Positions 27,335 through 31,848 of a DNA stretch of 31,848 bases are shown in pieces (positions within the stretch are counted from its first letter, which is position 1; each line of letters starts with the position of its first letter). The stretch lies in the IMG/VR virus record IMGVR_UViG_3300042465_005350, positions 1-31,848 of that record, one strand, 5' to 3'. Below the pieces are notes generated by a model. The model searched no databases and had not been told where the DNA came from. It worked only from the letters and a program-made list of their open reading frames with translations. The stretch comes from a virus. The translations under genes were made by a program, and so were the position numbers.

Positions 27335-27363
27335 TTGACCATAGACTAAAAACGCGCTAGAAA
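27335..27363 (+). promoter_or_regulatory. Candidate promoter for the amidoligase gene
   Basis: -35 TTGACC (27335-27340) and -10 TAGAAA (27358-27363), spacer 17 nt. The leader to the ATG at 27543 would be about 170 nt and C-rich (many CCCC runs) without obvious structure. Confidence 0.4.
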
Positions 27364-27542
27364 GCCCCTACAAGCCACGACCCCCGCCAATGGCTAAACA
27401 CCCCAGACACCCCCCGAAAACCCCCCTAGAAGGCTATAAAAAAAAGTCTAAAAAACACCCTAAAATGTCCAACACGCTACCCAAAAAGCACTAGAATTAG
27501 AGAGTGGCAACACCGCCACACAAAGAAGGAGAGCAAAAAAAA

Positions 27543-28409
27543 ATGAGCACACTAACACCAGAGCAACAGACCATAATCCTTAGCCAATGGGCAGAGTTTC
27601 GCGCCAGCTTTGGAGATGAAGCACCCCCAAGGGATACCCCGCGAAGTTGGGGCTTTGAGATAGAAACACCAAGCGCGGATGAACTACACGAAGCCTTGAC
27701 ACGCGGAGACCGCGCGTTATTGAACTTCACCCAAGATTCAAGTATTGAAGGCGGGGGAAGTGAAGATTGTAGTTGCGAATGTCGCTATTGCTTGTATCAC
27801 GAGTGCGACTGTGATTCTTGCGAAGTTGAAGGGAGTGATGACCCAGACCACGGGTGCGGGAGTGATGAGTGCTACCAAGAAGGAAGCGAATACCAAGAGA
27901 TAACCACGCTTGACGGGGGAGTGAAAACCACACACCCCCAGGAATTAGCCGTCTTGGTTGCCGCGGGACTTGAGAGCGCAAAAATCACAAGTCAATGCGG
28001 ACTTCACTTGAACATAGGAAGCGCAGACCTAAACCCCGCGCAGATCGCGAGAGTGATAAGCGCCTACCGCATAAGCTACGACCTTCTAACCGTAATCGCG
28101 GGCAGAGAGTCCGAACGCTATGCGCCGAAGCCAGTCCCAGAATACGAGACAATGGCACACCGAAGCGAAGCAACTGGAAAATTCACCGCCGTCAATACAC
28201 AACACCACTACCACAATCTAGGAAGCTACGGAGACCGCAACCGCGCCCGCCTAGAGTTTAGGCAACACGAAGGCACGAACAACCCCGCCGAGATTCGCGC
28301 GTGGGCTTGGCTAATGGTTGAGCTAGTCCAATTCGCAAAATCAACCCGCCCGCTTTATTGGATAGCGCAAGCCAAAACGCTGGACCAATTCCGCAAAGCG
28401 TTGCGCTAG
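27543..28409 (+). CDS. Amidoligase-family protein (COOH-NH2 ligase) with Cys cluster
   Basis: 288 residues from the ATG with AAGGAGAGC upstream; an in-frame GTG 13 codons earlier lacks a ribosome-binding site. 'RSWGFEIETP' (34-43), 'SSIEGGG' (66-72), 'GLHLNIG' and 'RLEFRQHEGTNNPAEIRAWAWLMVEL' are the signature blocks of the ATP-dependent amidoligase family (glutamine-synthetase-like fold). Residues 76-110 add nine cysteines ('CSCECRYC', 'CDCDSC'), a probable metal site. The family forms amide bonds on peptides or cell-wall components; the substrate is unknown. The gene has more CGCG and CGC codons than its neighbours and ends at its own terminator. Confidence 0.8.
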   Translation: MSTLTPEQQTIILSQWAEFRASFGDEAPPRDTPRSWGFEIETPSADELHEALTRGDRALLNFTQDSSIEGGGSEDCSCECRYCLYHECDCDSCEVEGSDDPDHGCGSDECYQEGSEYQEITTLDGGVKTTHPQELAVLVAAGLESAKITSQCGLHLNIGSADLNPAQIARVISAYRISYDLLTVIAGRESERYAPKPVPEYETMAHRSEATGKFTAVNTQHHYHNLGSYGDRNRARLEFRQHEGTNNPAEIRAWAWLMVELVQFAKSTRPLYWIAQAKTLDQFRKALR

Positions 28410-28424
28410 AAAACCGCGAGACCC

Positions 28425-28460
28425 GCCCGCCTAGCAACCCCCAAGCTGGGCGGGCTTTCG
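28425..28460 (+). terminator. Intrinsic terminator after the amidoligase gene
   Basis: 11-bp GC-rich stem (28425-28435 with 28445-28455, one T-G pair), loop AACCCCCAA, followed by TTTCG. The U-tract is short but the stem is strong. It isolates the amidoligase gene from the packaging genes. Confidence 0.8.
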
Positions 28461-28532
28461 CATACCCAAACAATTCAATTTTATAGGGGATTTTTAGGTC
28501 AGGAACAGTCTACGAACCGTATACCCAGTTTT

Positions 28533-28552
28533 GCCAAAATCAGCCATTTGGC
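28533..28552. promoter_or_regulatory. Operator-like inverted repeat GCCAAA-N8-TTTGGC
   Basis: Perfect 6-bp arms, ending 10 nt upstream of the TATAAT at 28563, where a -35 box or activator site would lie. No -35 consensus is present, so an activator or repressor site is a reasonable inference. Confidence 0.45.
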
Positions 28553-28562
28553 TACCTAGGAC

Positions 28563-28568
28563 TATAAT
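28563..28568 (+). promoter_or_regulatory. -10 box of a leaderless promoter (TATAAT)
   Basis: Perfect TATAAT ending 6 nt before the ATG at 28575. Start of transcription should coincide with the start codon. It heads the packaging genes. Confidence 0.65.
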
Positions 28569-28574
28569 AGGACT

Positions 28575-28787
28575 ATGAAGTTCACCGTCAGGCTAGATAA
28601 TAACGAGCAAGTCGTATTCGACATTAGGCTCTTTGATGGCGTTGACCGTGACGGAATAAACGTTTACACTTGTAGAGTAAACAACACAACATTGTATTTT
28701 GAGTGCGAGGCTAACAGTGAGGTCTGGACGGTTCTCGACAAAGCGATAATCGCCCTCAATGAATTCAGAAAAAAAGAGGTCCGCTGA
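28575..28787 (+). CDS. Small hypothetical protein (70 aa), first of the packaging run
   Basis: 70 residues, beta-rich first part ('MKFTVRLDNNEQVVFDIRLF', 'INVYTCRVNNTTLYFECEAN') and helical end ('AIIALNEFRKKEVR'). No recognised family. Probably translated from a leaderless transcript; only a weak AGGA is near the ATG. Followed after 2 nt by the next gene. Confidence 0.6.
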   Translation: MKFTVRLDNNEQVVFDIRLFDGVDRDGINVYTCRVNNTTLYFECEANSEVWTVLDKAIIALNEFRKKEVR

Positions 28788-28789
28788 AA

Positions 28790-29002
28790 ATGTCAAACTC
28801 AAAAAATTTCGCTAGTCAGATTTTCCAAAAACCAAGCTCATCTCGTTCACTCACAGACCCTGTGCCGGAAATAGAGGAAGCCCTCGAACAAGACATACCG
28901 ACACCACAAGACATGATTGACAGTTTGTACCGAATTATGATGGAACGCCTTGACAAGATTGAGGAACTTCTCAAGAAAGATTGTAAATGCCAAAAGAAGT
29001 AG
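28790..29002 (+). CDS. Small hypothetical protein (70 aa)
   Basis: 70 residues: polar, Ser/Pro-rich first half ('SNSKNFASQIFQKPSSSRSL') and a helical second half ('MIDSLYRIMMERLDKIEELL') ending 'KKDCKCQKK'. The end overlaps the small-terminase start by 16 nt. Possibly a coiled-coil oligomer; no family is recognised. Confidence 0.55.
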   Translation: MSNSKNFASQIFQKPSSSRSLTDPVPEIEEALEQDIPTPQDMIDSLYRIMMERLDKIEELLKKDCKCQKK

Positions 29003-29484
29003 CAGCGCTAGATGAGATTCTTCTACGCCTTGCAGCTGATGGTGCTTCGGCGGATGAGATTGAACGCCAGACTGGGATACCTGCAGCTCAGGCTGTAATG
29101 CACATTAAAAAGATTTTGCAGTCTCGCGACATCTGGACTGATTTTGAACGCCGTCAGCTTTTGCTTCGAGAACTAAACGAACTCAAAGACTCAATGCGCC
29201 AGAACGCCTTGGAGATGAAAGACCCGCAGTCAGCAAGGTTGCTACTCCAGACCCTCCAGACAATTGCCCAGCGCTTGGACTCCGAGCAGAAGCAGTTGGA
29301 TGTAGACATCGTAAAGGTGACAGAGCATCAAGCTAAAGTGATGGGTCGCGCATTCGACATTGCGCTGAATCACATGAAGAGTGAGCTGATGAAGTTGTAC
29401 CCAGAGGTCTCACGCGGTGAATTGGATTCGATTGCACAAGAAGGTTTAATTAAGGCCAAGTACGACCTAGCTGCGGAGAAGTAA
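28987..29484 (+). CDS. Probable terminase small subunit
   Basis: 165 residues. The N terminus has a helix-turn-helix-like unit ('GASADEIERQTGIPAAQAVMHIKKI', about 19-43), followed by long helices ('RRQLLLRELNELKDSMRQNALEM', 'LQTIAQRLDSEQKQLDVDIVKV'). This HTH plus coiled-coil layout, and its place two genes before the large terminase, fit a small terminase that recognises the packaging site and forms a ring. Sequence alone does not prove it. The TAATG overlap couples it to the next gene. Confidence 0.6.
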   Translation: MPKEVAALDEILLRLAADGASADEIERQTGIPAAQAVMHIKKILQSRDIWTDFERRQLLLRELNELKDSMRQNALEMKDPQSARLLLQTLQTIAQRLDSEQKQLDVDIVKVTEHQAKVMGRAFDIALNHMKSELMKLYPEVSRGELDSIAQEGLIKAKYDLAAEK

Positions 29485-29705
29485 TGTCAATAAGCGAAAC
29501 CTGTAGCTGTGGAGCTAACTTTACTGCTGAGCGTAATGATGAGCTCAAGCTTTTGAATGCTTGGCGCACCACGCACAAATGCTCACATCCCAAGCAGGGT
29601 GACTTGGCGATTGTAGACATGGCAAGAAGCGACATCGCCCCAGACTTAACCGAACCCGAACTGCACATTGGGTTCAGACGCTTGGAACAGGACGATGACG
29701 ACTAA
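29484..29705 (+). CDS. Small zinc-binding protein (73 aa)
   Basis: 73 residues. 'ETCSCGANFTAERND' and 'RTTHKCSHP' give Cys-x-Cys and a later Cys with His, a likely zinc site as in many small phage proteins placed beside terminases. The C terminus is acidic ('RLEQDDDD'). The start overlaps the previous stop (TAATG) and its end overlaps the next ATG. No specific family. Confidence 0.6.
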   Translation: MSISETCSCGANFTAERNDELKLLNAWRTTHKCSHPKQGDLAIVDMARSDIAPDLTEPELHIGFRRLEQDDDD

Positions 29706-30187
29706 TGCCAAGTTTAGGAAATGAAGCCACGGTTTCAGGCACTGACGTTTGGCTAACCCCAAAACCAATCTTGGAAGCGCTTGGCAAATTTGATTTAGAC
29801 CCATGCTCATCAATCGATAGACCTTGGGATACTGCAAAGCACCACTACACAATTGAAGACGATGGCTTAGCCCAAGATTGGTTTGGCAGAGTCTGGTGTA
29901 ACCCACCTTACGGTCCTGGCATGGCACCATTTTTAAAACGGATGGTCGAGCATGGAAATGGAATTGTTTTAATCTTTGCAAGAACCGAGACCAGAGCATT
30001 CTTTGATTATGTTTGGGATAAGGCAGATGCGCTTTTGTTTATCAAGGGTAGACTTAGATTTCATACGCCAGACGGTAAAACAGGTGGCACCGCCGGAAGC
30101 CCTAGCGTTTTGATCGCCTACGGCGAGGAAAATGTAAAAGCTCTAGAAAACTGTGGCATTGACGGAAAGCTGGTTTACCTTGATTGA
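29705..30187 (+). CDS. Dam-type DNA N6-adenine methyltransferase
   Basis: 160 residues. 'WLTPKPILEALGKFDLDPCSS' and 'DGLAQDWFGRVWCNPPYGPGM' (NPPY catalytic motif IV) with 'GIVLIFARTETRAFFDYVW' and 'LLFIKGRLRF' are the hallmark blocks of the phage Dam family (PF05869-type). It would methylate adenines, protecting phage DNA from restriction or marking it. The family lacks an extended target-recognition domain, so the recognition sequence cannot be read. The gene overlaps the terminase start by 8 nt. Confidence 0.85.
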   Translation: MPSLGNEATVSGTDVWLTPKPILEALGKFDLDPCSSIDRPWDTAKHHYTIEDDGLAQDWFGRVWCNPPYGPGMAPFLKRMVEHGNGIVLIFARTETRAFFDYVWDKADALLFIKGRLRFHTPDGKTGGTAGSPSVLIAYGEENVKALENCGIDGKLVYLD

Positions 30188-31712
30188 TGACGTAATTGAC
30201 AATGTTGTAAAAGACCTCCAGACTAAATCCAAGCAGGAGCTTTACTTTGATGACCCAGTGCTCTGGGCAGAAGAAGTTCTAGGCGCTGAGCTTTACTCAA
30301 AGCAAAAAGAGATGCTCCGCTCACTTGCGAATAATAAACGCACCGCAGTCAAGAGCGCCCACTCGACAGGTAAGAGCTACACCATGGGCATCGCCGCTTG
30401 CTGGTGGGTAGCAACCCGTGGACCAAACTCCTTGGTAGTTTCTACCGCACCGACCTACGCGCAGGTGAACAAGATTCTTTGGGAAGAAATTCGCAAGCAT
30501 TATGTTGAACACAACCTGCCTGGCAAGATTACCCAAGGTGACGAGTGGAAAGTTCCGGTCGAGGGTTACGACGAGAAGGGTAACAAGCGAATAATTGAAA
30601 GACAGGTTGCCTTTGGGCGCAGACCTGCCGACATGGACATGAGCGCCTTCCAAGGTCTTCACCGACCTGACGGTGTGTTGTTTTTAATTGACGAGGCTGT
30701 AGGTTGCCCTGAGATGATTTTCACTGCAGCCGAAGTTAACACCACCGCTGAGAACTGTAGGATTCTGGCGATTGCTAACCCTGATGACTACCAGAGCGCA
30801 TTTGGAAAAATCTTTAAGCGCAACGACCATACTTGGAACAAGATGAGCATCTCTGCGATGGACACCCCAAACTTTACTGGCGAGAGCGTATCTAAAAAGC
30901 TATCTGAATTGCTACCGCAACCTCAGTGGGTAGAAGATATGAAGACCCAGTGGGGAGAAGAGTCCAGCCGTTTTAAGAGCAAGATTCTAGCTGAGTTCCC
31001 AGAAGAGTCGGACTCGATGTTCTTCACCCAGACAGCGATTGATAAAGCTATTGACTGCGACTTCCCTGAGGACATGGACATACCTTGTGTAATGGGCGTT
31101 GACGTTGCCCGTATGGGTGATGACTACAACAGCATTTACATTAACCGTGGTGGCAGACTGCGCTTGCACTCTACTTGGAACAAGGTGACATTGACAGAGA
31201 CCTCTGGAAGAATCCACCGAGCAGCAATTGATAACGCTGCAACCGAAGTTCGCATTGACGGCTCTGGTATCGGTGCTGGTGTAATCGATATTCTTATGAA
31301 TGATCAAAGCTACACTGGCAAGAAGTACAAAGTTATCTCAATGATTGGTTCTGGTAAGTCACCAGACACTCTTCGCTGGCTAAACGCCAGGGCTTTGTAT
31401 TATGACCAGATGCGAGAGAAGATGCAACAGAGTCTTCTGGATGTTGACTTTGACGATGAGAAACTACTTGATGAAATGCTAATGATTAAGTTTAAATTTT
31501 CCCCTAAAGGTGGAATTCAGATTGAATCTAAGGATGATATGCGTTCTCGTGGAATGAAATCCCCTGACAATTTGGATGCTGCAGTTTACGCCTCAGCTGA
31601 GATTAGTGCGATTGTAAACAATCCCTACGCTGATTACGAAGATGGCACAGTATTTAATTTAGACCCATGGGCAATGCTTGAGATGGGCGATAGACGTGGT
31701 ATGCCGCTTTAA
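30180..31712 (+). CDS. terL: Terminase large subunit
   Basis: About 510 residues from a TTG overlapping the methyltransferase stop; an in-frame TTG at 30153 is an alternative, as no ATG is near. Walker A-like 'VKSAHSTGKSYT', Walker B 'GVLFLIDEAVG' and the coupling motif around 'CRILAIANPDD' form the packaging ATPase. The nuclease half has 'MGVDVARMGDD' and later 'RIDGSGIGAGVIDIL' and 'SPDNLDAAVYA', the acidic residues of the RNase H-like nuclease. It cuts and pumps DNA into proheads. This enzyme anchors the phage identity of the window. Confidence 0.9.
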   Translation: MIDDVIDNVVKDLQTKSKQELYFDDPVLWAEEVLGAELYSKQKEMLRSLANNKRTAVKSAHSTGKSYTMGIAACWWVATRGPNSLVVSTAPTYAQVNKILWEEIRKHYVEHNLPGKITQGDEWKVPVEGYDEKGNKRIIERQVAFGRRPADMDMSAFQGLHRPDGVLFLIDEAVGCPEMIFTAAEVNTTAENCRILAIANPDDYQSAFGKIFKRNDHTWNKMSISAMDTPNFTGESVSKKLSELLPQPQWVEDMKTQWGEESSRFKSKILAEFPEESDSMFFTQTAIDKAIDCDFPEDMDIPCVMGVDVARMGDDYNSIYINRGGRLRLHSTWNKVTLTETSGRIHRAAIDNAATEVRIDGSGIGAGVIDILMNDQSYTGKKYKVISMIGSGKSPDTLRWLNARALYYDQMREKMQQSLLDVDFDDEKLLDEMLMIKFKFSPKGGIQIESKDDMRSRGMKSPDNLDAAVYASAEISAIVNNPYADYEDGTVFNLDPWAMLEMGDRRGMPL

Positions 31713-31720
31713 AAGCATGA

Positions 31721-31726
31721 TAGAAT
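31721..31726 (+). promoter_or_regulatory. -10 box of a leaderless promoter (TAGAAT)
   Basis: TAGAAT ends 6 nt before the ATG at 31733, the same spacing as the other leaderless promoters. No ribosome-binding site is near. Confidence 0.55.
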
Positions 31727-31732
31727 AACTTT

Positions 31733-31848
31733 ATGGAAGAAAACCTAGACATTTCTGCTCTAAATGAGCAATTTACCCGACTTCAGAGCGAAAACTTCGA
31801 ACTTTCTGAAAGTTTAGCCAATATCTCTATCATGCTGGACAACCAAGG
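31733..31848 (+). CDS. Start of next gene after the large terminase (possibly portal), cut by the window
   Basis: Only the first 38 residues are visible ('MEENLDISALNEQFTRLQSE', then 'ELSESLANISIMLDNQ'), an acidic amphipathic helix. In tailed phages the portal gene commonly follows the large terminase, and short helical starts like this occur in actinophage portal proteins. The identity is an inference from position. A leaderless promoter precedes it. Confidence 0.45.
   Translation, partial: MEENLDISALNEQFTRLQSENFELSESLANISIMLDNQ

Larger units (their letters stand above)
26333..27542. other. Non-coding 1.2-kb hub between divergent gene runs (candidate origin/control region)
   Basis: Between the leftward amidotransferase and the rightward amidoligase there is no convincing gene. 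It contains outward-facing promoters at both sides and one inside, an AT/T-rich stretch (26424-26472), a long inverted repeat (26485-26547), a 17-bp duplicated GC-rich sequence, a five-copy iteron-like array (26941-27129), alternating hairpins (27134-27161) and a GTTTAC palindrome (27287-27301). The right half is visibly richer in CGCG than the rest of the window. An origin or replication-control role is inferred from repeats and position only. Confidence 0.6.

Overview
The window is part of a tailed-phage (Caudoviricetes) genome that most likely infects an actinobacterium. Evidence for phage: large terminase, probable small terminase, tail-fibre genes, an endolysin/holin cassette and a phage replication set. 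Evidence for an actinobacterial host: a WhiB-like Fe-S protein (C36, C72, C75, C81 and GIWGG), a four-helix DUF2637 protein of the SpdB type, and four promoters whose -10 box places the transcription start on the A of the ATG (leaderless genes). No integrase, excisionase or recognisable lysogeny repressor is visible. The fibre genes resemble aquatic phages (collagen-like stretch, glycine-rich domains, 'RKNYAGIGYTYD' protein), so a freshwater or marine host is plausible; this is inference.

Layout. (1) 1-6505, + strand: distal tail / receptor-binding genes, tightly packed and often overlapping by 1 or 4 nt, including three paralogous fibre modules, two glycine-rich fibres and an orphan 55-residue fibre adaptor. 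(2) 6520-9024, + strand: lysis region with an M23 + peptidoglycan-binding endolysin, a signal-peptide protein with a Pro-Glu-Thr linker, two small two-helix membrane proteins (one holin-like) and an XhlA-like coiled-coil membrane protein. It ends at a bidirectional hairpin terminator (9036-9070) facing the leftward genes. (3) 9069-26332, - strand: a long run of early/replication genes. In transcription order: class-II glutamine amidotransferase, about a dozen tiny conserved phage proteins, SSB, HTH protein, SNF2-type helicase, DUF2637 protein, WhiB, Nmad1-like protein, Cas4-like nuclease, Sak4-like ATPase, DUF669-like protein, primase-helicase, HTH protein, RuvC-like resolvase, a conserved phage protein, a metallophosphoesterase and an FmdB-type zinc ribbon. 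(4) 26333-27542: a 1.2-kb non-coding hub with outward-facing promoters, inverted repeats and an iteron-like array, which is a candidate replication or regulatory centre. (5) 27543-31848, + strand: amidoligase with its terminator, two small genes, probable small terminase, a zinc-binding small protein, Dam-type methyltransferase, large terminase, and the start of the next gene (possibly portal).

How the parts may work together. Leftward early transcripts from the hub would supply amidotransferase, small host-interaction proteins and replication/recombination enzymes. Rightward transcripts would supply packaging and structural genes, which on a circular or permuted map would run round to the tail and lysis genes at the left of the window. 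The class-II amidotransferase and the amidoligase sit on opposite sides of the hub and could form one amide-forming system.

Most interesting points: a compact H-type pseudoknot plus a tRNA-T-arm-like hairpin just upstream of the primase; exact-spacing leaderless promoters; a tiny-gene cassette whose junctions repeat one sequence that is at once C-terminal codons, ribosome-binding site and start; and the hub itself.
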